A stretch of DNA of 64,000 nucleotides, from contig NZ_BANX01000011.1 of the NCBI RefSeq assembly GCF_000334455.1, forward strand, positions 1-64,000, read 5' to 3'. The notes beneath the pieces are model-generated. The model saw nothing but the letters and a program-made list of their open reading frames with translations, was not told the origin of the DNA and made no database searches. Made by a program: the position numbers and the translations under genes. The first letter of the stretch is position 1. Every line of letters begins with the position of its first letter. Shown one piece after another: positions 54,466-63,946 of this stretch. The stretch comes from Gordonia soli NBRC 108243. Its GTDB lineage: Bacteria; Actinomycetota; Actinomycetes; Mycobacteriales; Mycobacteriaceae.

Positions 54466-56555
54466 CTGACGGCCTCTTCCTGTTGGTCCTGAGTGGGTGT
54501 GGGGGTGTCGTCGTCGGTGATCACGGCCAGCACATCACCGACCGAGAGTTGTTGTCCTGCCGCCACGGCCAAGGTGCTCACGACCCCGTCGGCCGGTGCC
54601 GAAACCGTGTGTTCCATCTTCATCGCCTCGAGCCAGAGCAGCGGCTGGCCCGCGACGACCCGGTCGCCCTGTGCGACCGCGACCCGGATCACCGATCCCG
54701 GCATCGGGGCCAGCAGCGATCCGGGACGCTGCACCGCCGCCGGGTCGACGAAGCGGGGTTCGCGGCGTAGGGCGACCGCACCGGACGGACCGTCGACGAA
54801 GATGTCGTCGCCGTGGCCGGTGACCACGAATGCGGACCGCACCCCGCGGATCTCGAGGTCGACGAGGCCTTCGGTGACCCCGACGACGGAGATGTCGGGA
54901 TCATCGACGAGTGCGAACCCGTTGCGTCCGTGTCGGTAGCGCACCTCGAGTGGATCGGCATCGACGCCCACCCGGCGGTACCGCTTGACCTGCGGAGCGG
55001 AGAACAGGTTGCGCCACCCGGACGGCAGACCGCCCTGGACGCGAGCAGTTCGCCGGGCGGCCAACGCATCCGACAGCGTCGCGGCGATGCCCGCGGCACG
55101 CACGTCGGCGTCACCGGCCAGTGGCGCCGACAACACGTCCAGGCCGACGGTGTCGATGTAGGCGGTGTCGGTGTCACCGGCCCGGAACCGCTGCTCGCGC
55201 AGCGTGTTCACCAGCATGTCCCGGTTGGTCACCGGACCGTGGATCCGAGCATCGGCGAGTGCTCGCGCCAGCATGGCCGCAGCACGTCCACGATTCGGCG
55301 CCCAGCTGATCACCTTCGCGAGCATCGGATCGTAGAAGGTGGTGATCTCGGATCCGGGACCGATCCCGGCATCGATCCGGATGCCCGGCCGATCCAGCGG
55401 ACCGAAGGTGACATCGGCCGGCAGCACCAGATCGTGCACGGTCCCCGACTGCGGCTGCCAGTCGGCGCCCGGGTCCTCGGCGTAGAGGCGCACCTCGATC
55501 GCGTGTCCGACGGTCGGCGGCGGCAGCTCGGCGTCGAGGGCCTCGCCCGAGGCCACCCGCAACTGCCATTCGACGAGGTCGGTGCCCGTGGTCAGTTCGG
55601 TGACCGGATGCTCCACCTGCAGACGCGTGTTGGTCTCCAGGAAGTAGAAACGCCCGGACTCGTCGGCGAGGAACTCCACCGTCCCGGCACCGACGTACCC
55701 GATGGCGGCCACCGCCTGACGAGCGGCAGCGAACAGCCGTTCCCGGAGATCGCCGCCGATCCGCTCGACCAGTGGCGCCGGGGCCTCCTCGACGACTTTC
55801 TGATGGCGGCGCTGGATGGAGCACTCGCGCTCACCGACCGCCCAGATGCCACCGTGTGCGTCGGCCATCACCTGTACCTCGATGTGGTGGCCGCGTTCAA
55901 CGTAAGGCTCACAGAACACGGTCGCGTCGCCGAAGGCCGACTCCGCCTCGCGTGCGGCGCCCTCTACCTGTGCCGGCAACTCGTCGAGGGTCCGGACGAT
56001 CCGCATGCCGCGTCCACCCCCACCGGCGGAGGCCTTGATCAGCAGCGGGAGATCGCTGTCGCCGACCGACTCGGGATCGATGTCGCCGAGTACCGGGACC
56101 CCGGCATCGGCCATCAGCTTCTTGGCGTTGACCTTGGAGCCCATGGCGGTGATCGCCGACGGCGGCGGCCCGATCCAGGTCAAACCGGCGTCGATGACCG
56201 CCTGGGCGAAGTCGGCGTTCTCGGAGAGGAAGCCATACCCGGGATGGATCGCGTCGGCGCCCGCGGACCGCGCGGCGTCGATGATCTGCGCGCCCCGCAG
56301 ATAGGTCTCCGCAGACGTCGATCCCGGCAGCCGGACCGCACGATCGGCCGCACGGACGTGGGGTGCGTCTGCATCCGGGTCGGAGAACACCGCGACGGTG
56401 TCGAGACCCATGTCGCGGGCGGTGCGGAAGACCCGGCAAGCGATCTCCCCTCGGTTGGCGACGAGGACCGAGGTGATCCGGGCCCCGGCGATCGCCGTTC
56501 GGTCGATGGCCGCTGCCGTGTCGGTACTGGCCGACGTGGTGCTATCGGTTGTCAT
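54462..56555 (-). CDS. Acyl-CoA carboxylase alpha subunit (biotin carboxylase-BCCP)
   Basis: A 697-residue biotin-dependent carboxylase subunit. The biotin carboxylase domain begins with ITSVLVANRGEIACRVFRTARDMGL (about residue 27) and has the ATP-grasp LIKASAGGGGRGMRIV, ECSIQRRHQKVVEEAP and ETNTRLQVEHPVTE. The C-terminal biotinyl domain contains EAMKMEH with Lys646 as the biotin site. With the neighbouring carboxyltransferase it would form a methylcrotonyl/geranyl-CoA carboxylase-type enzyme. It overlaps the following dehydrogenase gene by four bases. Confidence 0.95.
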   Translation of the reverse strand: MTTDSTTSASTDTAAAIDRTAIAGARITSVLVANRGEIACRVFRTARDMGLDTVAVFSDPDADAPHVRAADRAVRLPGSTSAETYLRGAQIIDAARSAGADAIHPGYGFLSENADFAQAVIDAGLTWIGPPPSAITAMGSKVNAKKLMADAGVPVLGDIDPESVGDSDLPLLIKASAGGGGRGMRIVRTLDELPAQVEGAAREAESAFGDATVFCEPYVERGHHIEVQVMADAHGGIWAVGERECSIQRRHQKVVEEAPAPLVERIGGDLRERLFAAARQAVAAIGYVGAGTVEFLADESGRFYFLETNTRLQVEHPVTELTTGTDLVEWQLRVASGEALDAELPPPTVGHAIEVRLYAEDPGADWQPQSGTVHDLVLPADVTFGPLDRPGIRIDAGIGPGSEITTFYDPMLAKVISWAPNRGRAAAMLARALADARIHGPVTNRDMLVNTLREQRFRAGDTDTAYIDTVGLDVLSAPLAGDADVRAAGIAATLSDALAARRTARVQGGLPSGWRNLFSAPQVKRYRRVGVDADPLEVRYRHGRNGFALVDDPDISVVGVTEGLVDLEIRGVRSAFVVTGHGDDIFVDGPSGAVALRREPRFVDPAAVQRPGSLLAPMPGSVIRVAVAQGDRVVAGQPLLWLEAMKMEHTVSAPADGVVSTLAVAAGQQLSVGDVLAVITDDDTPTPTQDQQEEAVR

Positions 56556-56564
56556 CAGAGCCCC

Positions 56565-58163
56565 TCACATCCGGAAGACGCCGAAGTCGGACGTGCCTGC
56601 CACGGGTCCACTGTGGATCGCCGAGAGGCACAGGCCGAGAACGGTCCTGGTGTCGCGCGGATCGATGACGCCGTCGTCGTACAGCATCCCGGAGAGGAAT
56701 GCGGGCACCGACTCCGCCTCGATCTGGGCCTCGATCATCTTCTTCATGCCGGCGTCGGCCTCTTCGTCGACCACACCGCCCCGCGCTTCGGTCGCGGCAC
56801 GCGAGACCAACGAGATGACACCGGCCAGCTGCGCCGCGCCCATGACCGCGGACTTTGCACTGGGCCAGGCGAACAGGAACCTCGGGTCGTAGGCACGACC
56901 GCACATCCCGTAGTGGCCCGCACCGTAACTGGCACCGACCAGCACCGAGATGTGTGGGACCTTCGAGTTCGACACCGCGTTGATCATCATCGAGCCGTGC
57001 TTGATGATGCCGTTCTGCTCGTACTCCTTGCCGACCATGTAACCGGTCGTGTTGTGCAGGAACAACAGTGGCGTGTCACTGCGATTGGCGAGCTGGATGA
57101 ACTGCGTCGCCTTCTGCGACTCCTCGCTGAACAGCACTCCCTGAGCATTGGCCAGGATTCCGATCGGGTGGCCGTGGATCCGCGCCCACCCCGTACACAA
57201 CGACGACCCGTATTCGGGTTTGAACTCGTCGAAGTCGCTGTCGTCGACGATCCGGGCGATCACGTCGCGCGGATTGAACGGGATCTTGAGGTCGGCGGGC
57301 ACGATGCCGAGCAGTTCCTCGGGGTCGTAACGCGGTTCGACGACCTCCGCAACGGGTGCGGGGCCCTGTTTGCGCCAGTTCAACCGGTCGACGATGCGCC
57401 GGCCGATCCGGATGGCATCCTGCTCGTCGGCCGCGTAGTAGTCGGCGAGACCGGACCGGCGCGCGTGCATCTCGGCGCCACCGAGCGACTCGTCGTCGCT
57501 GTCCTCACCGGTCGCCATCTTCACCAGCGGCGGACCACCGAGGAAGACCTTGGACTGGTTCTCGATCATCACCACGTGGTCACTCATGCCGGGCACGTAG
57601 GCACCGCCCGCAGTCGAGTTGCCGAAGACCAGGGCGATCGTCGGGATCCCGGCCGCCGAGAGGCGGGTCAGGTCACGGAACATCCGCCCACCGGGGATGA
57701 AGACCTCCTTCTGCGTCGGGAGGTCGGCGCCACCGGACTCCACCAGAGAGATCACCGGCAATCGGTTCTGCAGAGCGATGTCGTTGCAGCGCAGGATCTT
57801 GCGGAGTGTCCAGGGATTGGAGGTACCGCCGCGGACCGTCGGGTCGTTGGCGACGATGAGACATTCGACGCCCTCGACCACCCCGATCCCGGTGACCACC
57901 GACGCCCCGACCGCGAAGTCCGAGCCGTACCCCGCCAGCGGACACAGTTCGAGGAAGGCCGAGTCCTCGTCCACCAGCAGTTCGATGCGCTCCCGCGCGA
58001 GCATCTTGCCGCGCTTGCGATGTCGCTCGACGTACTTCTCGCCGCCGCCGGCCAACGCCTTGTCGAACTCGGCGCCGATCTCGGTGAGCTTGGCTGTCAT
58101 CGCCGCGGCGGCGTCGCGATAACCGTCTGCGGCAGGGTCGAGGGTCGATCGGACGACGGTCAT
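56565..58163 (-). CDS. Acyl-CoA carboxylase beta subunit (carboxyltransferase)
   Basis: A 532-residue carboxyltransferase of the MCC/GCC beta type. SLVESGGADLPTQKEVFIPGGRMFRDL, GNSTAGGAYVPGMSDHVVMIENQSKVFLGGPPLVKMATGE and FLHNTTGYMVGKEYEQNGIIKHGSMMINAVSNSKVPHISVLVGASYGAGHYGMCGRAYDPRFLFAWP are typical of methylcrotonyl- and geranyl-CoA carboxylases; the GYMVGKEYE segment carries the CoA-binding loop. The ATG at 58163 overlaps the upstream dehydrogenase stop (ATGA). Confidence 0.95.
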   Translation of the reverse strand: MTVVRSTLDPAADGYRDAAAAMTAKLTEIGAEFDKALAGGGEKYVERHRKRGKMLARERIELLVDEDSAFLELCPLAGYGSDFAVGASVVTGIGVVEGVECLIVANDPTVRGGTSNPWTLRKILRCNDIALQNRLPVISLVESGGADLPTQKEVFIPGGRMFRDLTRLSAAGIPTIALVFGNSTAGGAYVPGMSDHVVMIENQSKVFLGGPPLVKMATGEDSDDESLGGAEMHARRSGLADYYAADEQDAIRIGRRIVDRLNWRKQGPAPVAEVVEPRYDPEELLGIVPADLKIPFNPRDVIARIVDDSDFDEFKPEYGSSLCTGWARIHGHPIGILANAQGVLFSEESQKATQFIQLANRSDTPLLFLHNTTGYMVGKEYEQNGIIKHGSMMINAVSNSKVPHISVLVGASYGAGHYGMCGRAYDPRFLFAWPSAKSAVMGAAQLAGVISLVSRAATEARGGVVDEEADAGMKKMIEAQIEAESVPAFLSGMLYDDGVIDPRDTRTVLGLCLSAIHSGPVAGTSDFGVFRM

Positions 58164-59320
58164 GCCTGGTACCCCAATCGCTTCGCGGCGAGACCCGTCA
58201 AGATCTCGGTCGTCCCGCCGCCGATGCCGATGATGCGCATGTCGCGGTACTGCCGCTCGACCTCGGTCCCGGTCATGTACCCGAGGCCACCGAAGAGTTG
58301 GACGGCCTTGTCGGCCACCCATTCGCCGGTCTCCACTGCAGTGTTCTTGGCGAAACACACCTCGGCGATGAGGTCGTCCGACGACGTCACCTTCCGTTCC
58401 ACCACGGCTCGCGTGTAGATCCGCGCGATGTCGACGCGACGGGCCATCTCGGTGACCGCGTCCTGCACCGACTGCCGCGCGATCAGCGGCTTGCCGAAGG
58501 TCTCGCGGGCACGAACCCACTCCAACGTCAGGTCGAGACAGCGCTGGGCGCTCGCGTATGCCTGTGTCGCAAGCCCCGCCCGCTCGGTCACGAAGGCAGC
58601 CGCGATTTGGGCGAACCCGGAGTTCTCCGGACCGACCAGATTGCCGACGGGGACCCGCGCATCGACATACGCCAGTTCGGCGGTGTCCGAACTGCGCCAA
58701 CCCATTTTGTCGAGACGGCGGGTGACGGTGAAGCCGGGCGTGTCCTTCTCGACCACCAGCAGCGAGACGCCGGAGGCGCCGGGCCCACCGGTGCGGACCG
58801 CGGTGACGACGAAGTCGGCGCGCGTACCCGAGGTGATGTAGGTCTTGGAACCGTTGACCACGAAGTGGTCTCCGTCTCGGACTGCCGAGGTCGTCAGGTG
58901 GCCGACGTCGCTGCCACCGCCGGGCTCGGTGATCGCGAGACTGCCGATCTTCTCGCCTGCGAGTGTGGGCCGAACCCAGCGGTCGATCTGGTCCGGGTCG
59001 CCGGCCGCGATCAGGTGGGGCAATGCGATGCCATGGGTGAACAGGGACGCGAAGACACCACCCGCGACACCCGCATAGTGCAGCTCCTCGGCGAGGATGG
59101 TGCCGTCGATGAGATCTCCGCCCGATCCGCCGACGTCCTCCGGCACACCCAGCCCGAACAGCCCGAGCTTCGCCGCCTCACGGTGCACCTCACGCGGGAT
59201 CAGTCCCTCGACCTCCCAGGCGTCCTGGTGCGGCAGGATGTGGCGCTCGGCGAAACCCCGCACGGTCGACCGCAATTCGCGTCGCTCCGCCGTGTCCCAC
59301 GGTCCGGTGTTGATCGGCAC
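58160..59320 (-). CDS. Acyl-CoA dehydrogenase
   Basis: A 386-residue FAD enzyme. AITEPGGGSDVGHLTTSAVRDGDHFVVNGSKTYITSG and QLFGGLGYMTGTEVERQYRDMRIIGIGGGTTEIL are diagnostic. The last segment, with IGGGTTEI, is the usual FAD-binding end. It is clearly different from the dehydrogenase at 53308, so the pathway likely has two dehydrogenation steps. It lies four bases after the AtuA-like gene. Confidence 0.92.
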   Translation of the reverse strand: MPINTGPWDTAERRELRSTVRGFAERHILPHQDAWEVEGLIPREVHREAAKLGLFGLGVPEDVGGSGGDLIDGTILAEELHYAGVAGGVFASLFTHGIALPHLIAAGDPDQIDRWVRPTLAGEKIGSLAITEPGGGSDVGHLTTSAVRDGDHFVVNGSKTYITSGTRADFVVTAVRTGGPGASGVSLLVVEKDTPGFTVTRRLDKMGWRSSDTAELAYVDARVPVGNLVGPENSGFAQIAAAFVTERAGLATQAYASAQRCLDLTLEWVRARETFGKPLIARQSVQDAVTEMARRVDIARIYTRAVVERKVTSSDDLIAEVCFAKNTAVETGEWVADKAVQLFGGLGYMTGTEVERQYRDMRIIGIGGGTTEILTGLAAKRLGYQA

Positions 59321-59323
59321 TGG

Positions 59324-61066
59324 TCACTCACTCCTGTCGGTCGAGGTGATGAACGAGAGCGGGACGGGCACCGGCCGCGATCGCAGCCACTCACCCATTC
59401 CCTTGGCCTGGGGGTCGAAACGCACGTTGTCGGCTACACCGCGCCCGAGCACCCCTTCGATGACGAAGTTGACCGCCGAGAGGTTCGGCAGCCGGTAACG
59501 GTGGACGGTCAGGTCGGCGACCTCGGGCAGCAGCTGCTTGAGGAGCGCGACATCCAGCGTGTGATCGAGCCAGGTGAAGTGATCCGGGTTCGGCACCCAG
59601 ACACCGATGTTGGCGCTACCGCCCTTGTCGCCGCTGCGAGCTCCGGCGATGACACCAAGGGGCGCGGACGCGGTCGGACCCCATTCGCCGGTCGAGATCG
59701 AGCCTGTAGTGACCGGATCCGGCTCGTCGACGGTCACCGGCGCTCGCAACGGACTGGGCTCGATGTGGGCGACCACGCCCGTGGATAGCGCGACGGTGTG
59801 ATCCACCGCTGCGGCATCGACATAGCCGGGTTCGAAGACGCCGTATGGGGTTCCGTTGCCGGGCGGTGCGGTCATCGTGAAGCCCGGGTAACTGGCCAGG
59901 GCAAGCTCGACCGCAGTGGCCGAGAAGGCCCGGCCCACCTTCTTCGCGTCGGCGTCGCGGGCGACGCATCGCAGCAGTGCGCTCGCCTGTTCCTCGGTCT
60001 CGGCGTCCGGACGGTCGAGGCGGGACAGGTCCCACGAGAGGTCGTCGGGCTGCGTCGGCAGGGCGTCGACGAATTGCTGCTGGAACAGTTCGGCTTTCGC
60101 CTCGACATCCAGACCGGTGAGGATGAGCGTGATCTCGTTGCGTACTCCGGCCAGGTGGTTGAGCGACACCTTGACCGTCTCGGGCGGGGCCTCACCGCGA
60201 ACGCCACTGATCGAGACCCGGTCCGTGCCGTCCGATGCCAGGGTCACCGTGTCGAGCCGGGTCGTGACGTCGGGGCCCAGGTAGCGCGGCCCGCCGATCT
60301 CGTAGAGCAACTGGGCGGTGACGGTGCCGACGGTGACGGCTCCTCCGGTCCCCGCGTGTTTGGTGATCACCGACGAGCCGTCGGCGGCGACCTCGGCGAT
60401 CGGGAATCCGAGACGGCCCATCTGCGGGATCTCGGTGAAGAAGGAGTAGTTTCCGCCGGTCGCCTGTGCGCCACACTCGATGACGTGGCCGGCCACGACG
60501 GCTCCGGCCAGCGCGTCGAGATCATCGAAGCCCCAACCGAAGTGGGCGGCAGCGGGACCGACCGTCAACGAGGCGTCGGTGACGCGGCCGGTGACCACGA
60601 TCTCGGCCCCGGCGTCGAGCGCACTCTTGATGCCGAAGGCGCCGAGATAGGCGTTGGCTGTCAGTGGCGTACCGAGGTCGAGTTCGCTCGCCCGGTCGAC
60701 CAGGTCGTCACCGTCGACGAAGGCGACGTCGGCGGACACGCCGAGCCGATCGGCGAGCTCACGCAGGGCTACCGCGAGCCCGTGCGGATTGAGGCCGCCC
60801 GCGTTGGTGACGATCCGCACGCCTTTGTCGACTGCCAGACCGAGGCAGTCCTCCATCTGGCGGAGAAACGTCTTGGCGTAGCCGGTCTTCGGATCCTTGA
60901 GACGATCCCGGCCGAGGATGAGCATCGTGAGTTCGGCCAGGTAGTCGCCGGTCAGGTAGTCGAGCTCGCCACCTTCCAGCATCTCCCGGACCGCGGCGAA
61001 ACGATCGCCGTAGAAACCCGATGCGTTGCCGATCCGGACGACCCCGTTCGACCGGTCTGCGCTCAT
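59324..61066 (-). CDS. AtuA-like acyclic terpene utilisation family protein (DUF1446)
   Basis: A 580-residue protein of the AtuA family. [46 protein letters not shown] and [25 protein letters not shown] are the conserved N-terminal part, then [14 protein letters not shown] and later [17 protein letters not shown]. atuA is the first gene of the citronellol/geraniol cluster of Pseudomonas, where its product is needed but its reaction is not defined. Here it precedes a carboxylase and two dehydrogenases. The ATG at 61066 overlaps the upstream stop (ATGA). Confidence 0.92.
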   Translation of the reverse strand: MSADRSNGVVRIGNASGFYGDRFAAVREMLEGGELDYLTGDYLAELTMLILGRDRLKDPKTGYAKTFLRQMEDCLGLAVDKGVRIVTNAGGLNPHGLAVALRELADRLGVSADVAFVDGDDLVDRASELDLGTPLTANAYLGAFGIKSALDAGAEIVVTGRVTDASLTVGPAAAHFGWGFDDLDALAGAVVAGHVIECGAQATGGNYSFFTEIPQMGRLGFPIAEVAADGSSVITKHAGTGGAVTVGTVTAQLLYEIGGPRYLGPDVTTRLDTVTLASDGTDRVSISGVRGEAPPETVKVSLNHLAGVRNEITLILTGLDVEAKAELFQQQFVDALPTQPDDLSWDLSRLDRPDAETEEQASALLRCVARDADAKKVGRAFSATAVELALASYPGFTMTAPPGNGTPYGVFEPGYVDAAAVDHTVALSTGVVAHIEPSPLRAPVTVDEPDPVTTGSISTGEWGPTASAPLGVIAGARSGDKGGSANIGVWVPNPDHFTWLDHTLDVALLKQLLPEVADLTVHRYRLPNLSAVNFVIEGVLGRGVADNVRFDPQAKGMGEWLRSRPVPVPLSFITSTDRSE

Positions 61067-61857
61067 GCCCTGTCCCCCTTCGGTTGTCGGCCGCCGCCCG
61101 GCGGTCCGGCGAAACACTGTGCGATCGCGGCCCATCGCCGCACCTCGTCGCCGACGAGTTCCAGCCCGAGATCGGCGAGTGCGCGACGTTGCGTCACCAG
61201 CTTCGCGAAGTCGAGCGCGGGCCCGCGGACCACCTGGTCGGCGTCGTCGGGACCCCACGTCCAGAGCTCTCCCGACGGCGCGGTGATCTCGTAGCGGAAC
61301 GGCTCCGCGGGCGGGGTGAGTCCGTTGACGGCATAGGCGAAGTCGCGGGTCCGCATTCCGATGTGCACGACCCCCTTGATGCGGTCGTCGGCCGGGAGGG
61401 TGACCCCGAGGGCGTCCGCGACATCGAGCCCGTGCGCCCAGGTCTCCATCAGGCGGGCGGTGGCCATCGACGTCGCCGACATCGGCGGACCGAACCACGG
61501 CACCTTCTGACCGTCGGGGACGGCACGCAGCGCGGACGCGAGGTCGGCGCGCGCAGATCGCCATCGTCGGAGGATCACCGCGGGCGCATTCGCCGCCCCC
61601 TCCTCGGCGGCGGTGTCGACGAAGCCGGTCGGATCACTTGCCCCGGCTTTCAGGACGTCGTCGAATCCGGCGGTGTCGGTGGCGGCGATCGCCGCGACCC
61701 GATCGGTCCATTCCAGGTGTGCGATCTGGTGCGCGATCGTCCATCCCACCGCGGGTGTCGGGCGTGTCCACGAGGCGTCGGGAAGATCGGCGACCAGATC
61801 GTCGAGTCGGGCGGATTCGGCTTCCAGGTCGGCCACGACCGCGTCAACGAGCGCCAT
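61063..61857 (-). CDS. TIGR03084-family metal-binding DinB-like protein
   Basis: A 264-residue protein. [41 protein letters not shown] is a mycothiol-dependent/DinB-like four-helix metal-binding domain with the histidines of HQIAHLEW, and [26 protein letters not shown] gives the third histidine (WAHG). The family (TIGR03084) is actinobacterial and of unknown function; members often lie next to atuA-like genes. I prefer the ATG at 61857 to a GTG at 61896, because the latter lies inside a palindromic operator and the family begins at [14 protein letters not shown]. Confidence 0.85.
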   Translation of the reverse strand: MALVDAVVADLEAESARLDDLVADLPDASWTRPTPAVGWTIAHQIAHLEWTDRVAAIAATDTAGFDDVLKAGASDPTGFVDTAAEEGAANAPAVILRRWRSARADLASALRAVPDGQKVPWFGPPMSATSMATARLMETWAHGLDVADALGVTLPADDRIKGVVHIGMRTRDFAYAVNGLTPPAEPFRYEITAPSGELWTWGPDDADQVVRGPALDFAKLVTQRRALADLGLELVGDEVRRWAAIAQCFAGPPGGGRQPKGDRA

Positions 61858-61889
61858 GCGATCAGGGTCACACAGGTCGGCGTAAAAAT

Positions 61890-61905
61890 CAATCACGCAT
61901 GATTG
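61890..61905. promoter_or_regulatory. Palindromic operator of the AtuA-type operon
   Basis: CAATCA-CGCA-TGATTG is a perfect 6-bp inverted repeat with a 4-base spacer, 33 bases upstream of the chosen ATG at 61857. Its form is typical of TetR operators, and the operon ends with a TetR gene (51892-52497). Confidence 0.65.
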
Positions 61906-61948
61906 TTTTGGGGCGAGGGCTGTCTGGTCGCGCCCAGGACTTGGTCAC

Positions 61949-62158
61949 AAACTGCCGCTCTCCCGGGCGCGGCGCGCACTATCCACGCGGCTGCCCGCTC
62001 CACGGCAGATTGTGGTCAGCGCACCGACCCCGGCATCACTATTTCGAGCAACCCGAGGACCCCAGCCAACTGCCGCCCCGGCGCAACACGCCAACCAAAA
62101 ACTGCCGCTCTCCCGGGCGCGGCGCGCACTATCCACGCGGCTGCCCGCTCCACGGCAG
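61949..62158. repeat. 60-bp direct repeat containing a hairpin, two copies
   Basis: An identical stretch of 60 bases, beginning AAACTGCCGCTCTCCCGGGC and ending CGCTCCACGGCAG, occurs at 61949-62008 and 62099-62158 (period 150). Within each, CTGCCG pairs with CGGCAG and CGGGC with GCCCG, so each could fold into a stem-loop. It lies in the 358-base gap upstream of the AtuA-type operon. No gene was seen there. Confidence 0.9.
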
Positions 62159-62181
62159 GTTCTGGTCACGGCACCGCCGAG

Positions 62182-62195
62182 CCCCCCCCCCCCCC
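62182..62195. repeat. Run of 14 cytosines
   Basis: A homopolymer of 14 C bases lies between the second 60-bp repeat and the 3' end of the thioesterase gene. Its true length may differ from that given because of sequencing error or slippage. Confidence 0.9.
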
Positions 62196-62215
62196 GAAAG
62201 CGACCCGCGAGACCC

Positions 62216-63145
62216 CTATCGGTAGTGCGCGTCCGCGGTAGCCCGACTCAGGAGCACGCCGTCATGCGAGCGGAGGGTCGCCTCGAAGGATGCGATCCGG
62301 CGACCGGTCTTGATCGGCACCACGTCCACGGTCACCTCCTCGCCCTGTACCGCAGGCGAGCGGTAGAACCCGACGGTGAGGTCGCCCAGTTGATAGTCGG
62401 CACCGGCTGGAGCGCCGGCCTGGGCGGCGAAGGACGATGCCTGCGCGACGATGGTCGCGATGATGCCACCGTGCATCGTGCCGAAGGTGTTGCCCATCCA
62501 CGGCCGTGTACTGCTGATGAATCGCACCGATCCCTCGGGTAGGTCGGGCGCGGACTCGAGTCGACCGCCGAGCAATTCGGCCAGCGGCCCGAGCGGCCGC
62601 GTTCCCGACACCAGCTCGTCGACGATCTGGGCGCCCTCGAGACCGGCCTCGATCGGCGCGGGCAGCGCGATGCCGAGTGCGCCCGCGGCGGGCGGTGCAT
62701 CTCGGTGCGGCTGTGGGGCATCGTCGGCCGAAGCCCGACCCACCCGCACGTTGCGTGCGGTGCCGACACAGCAGATGTCGCCGGCGGCAGCCCGGATCTC
62801 GACGGTCGTCCCGCCATAGTGTTCGTCGCTCGTGCGCAGTCGTGAGACCCCCGACAGCCGGTCGTCGATGTCCACGTCACCCTGATACGACAGCGTCAGG
62901 CGCGCCTGCAGGGTGGCCGCGCCATCCTGCGCGACGTGGAAGGGGATGCCGCCGAGGTCGTCGAAGAGCACAGCCAGTGCCGGCAACTCGATGCGTCCCC
63001 GATGGTCGGCGAACCTGGCCGACAACTGCTGCTCGGCGAAAGCCACACCGTCTTCGACCCGCACACCCCCGATGCCGAGTGCCGACAGCGGGTCAGCGGG
63101 CTGCGGCGCGGTCGATTGGGGGGCGATCAACGGGCTCTCGGTCAC
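62216..63145 (-). CDS. Double-hotdog acyl-CoA thioesterase (PaaI/4HBT type)
   Basis: A 309-residue protein with two hotdog domains. The C-terminal one (about residues 200-309) has RPWMGNTFGTMHGGIIATIVAQASSFAAQAGAPAG, in which GTMHGG is the HGG motif of PaaI-like thioesterases, and LTVGFYRSPAVQGEEVTVDVVPIKTGRRIASFEATL. The N-terminal one is more degenerate (FADHRGRIELPALAVLFDDLGG). It would hydrolyse an acyl-CoA; the substrate is unknown. It lies upstream of the AtuA-type operon on the same strand, but the 358-base gap suggests separate transcription. Confidence 0.85.
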   Translation of the reverse strand: MTESPLIAPQSTAPQPADPLSALGIGGVRVEDGVAFAEQQLSARFADHRGRIELPALAVLFDDLGGIPFHVAQDGAATLQARLTLSYQGDVDIDDRLSGVSRLRTSDEHYGGTTVEIRAAAGDICCVGTARNVRVGRASADDAPQPHRDAPPAAGALGIALPAPIEAGLEGAQIVDELVSGTRPLGPLAELLGGRLESAPDLPEGSVRFISSTRPWMGNTFGTMHGGIIATIVAQASSFAAQAGAPAGADYQLGDLTVGFYRSPAVQGEEVTVDVVPIKTGRRIASFEATLRSHDGVLLSRATADAHYR

Positions 63146-63368
63146 ATAACCGGTCTATCAGCAGGGCTCGTGTGCCACGCACCACAGTCGCCAGGTGAGG
63201 GTGCGACGGGTGATCTGTCCCGGAATCGGGTACAGGTCGAAGACTGGACAGAGCCGACGATGGGCGTCTCGGATCCATAACAGAACACGCGGGAGCCTTC
63301 CGGTCATCGGACAGGTGCGACAGGCTCACGCCAGGGTTACCAACCAGTAGGTGATGAAGGAGTTACAG

Positions 63369-63839
63369 ATGGTGCAGGGTGGGCGTCGATCACTGGTTCG
63401 TCAGACAGCACTCGTGGCCGCTTCGGCGGGGGTCGCGACCGTGGGAATCGCACTCGGGGCGGCAAGCGCGGACGCGGCGCCGGGCGGGGCCGCACTTCGC
63501 GTCGACCAGGTTCCCAACGCCGGTGTCGCCGTCGTCGGCAACCGTGTGGCCGGCGGCTTCGTCGCCCCGATCAGCGCGCGTGCCGCAGGCGCCGGCGTCA
63601 CGCGGATCACGCTGAGCCCGCAGCCGGCACAGACCAGCCCCGGCACCCTCAACGGATCGCGGGTCGGTCTCACCTGGCGCAACGAGCGCACCGGGAAGTC
63701 CGGCAACGCGACCTTCCCGACCAACAGCGGGATCGACGTCACCACCGGCCCGGGTCGGATCACGTTCACCACGAGCATCATCGGCCGCGGCGACCGGTCG
63801 TTCACGGTCATCCCGGGCAACGGCTCCATCTTCCGCTGA
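63369..63839 (+). CDS. Small secreted protein of unknown function
   Basis: A 156-residue protein with a signal peptide (VQGGRRSLVRQTALVAASAGVATVGIALGAASADA, cleavage likely after ADA near residue 36). The mature part is rich in Gly, Thr and Ser with predicted beta strands (GVTRITLSPQPAQT, RVGLTWRNERTGKSGNATF, ITFTTSIIGRGDRSFTVIPG). The ATG at 63369 has AAGGAG 7 bases upstream. A T-tailed terminator follows. I do not recognise the family; a cell-envelope role is only a guess. Confidence 0.7.
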   Translation: MVQGGRRSLVRQTALVAASAGVATVGIALGAASADAAPGGAALRVDQVPNAGVAVVGNRVAGGFVAPISARAAGAGVTRITLSPQPAQTSPGTLNGSRVGLTWRNERTGKSGNATFPTNSGIDVTTGPGRITFTTSIIGRGDRSFTVIPGNGSIFR

Positions 63840-63881
63840 GCGAGCCGGCGGGCTGCTCGCACACGCGGCCCGCGACCTCTG

Positions 63882-63914
63882 CTCGGACATCTGCGCGCCG
63901 CGCGGATGTCCGAG
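63882..63914 (+). terminator. Rho-independent terminator with T tract
   Basis: CTCGGACATC (63882-63891) pairs with GATGTCCGAG (63905-63914), with a GC-rich loop, and TTTTT follows at 63922-63926. It lies 42 bases after the secreted protein gene. Confidence 0.88.
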
Positions 63915-63946
63915 TAGACAATTTTTCGAATGTGTTCACACCGCGG

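Noticed and set aside
54813-58418. A 1201-residue plus-strand open frame
   Set aside because: It is antisense to the carboxylase subunits, whose minus-strand proteins show full-length family motifs. Long antisense frames are common at this GC content.
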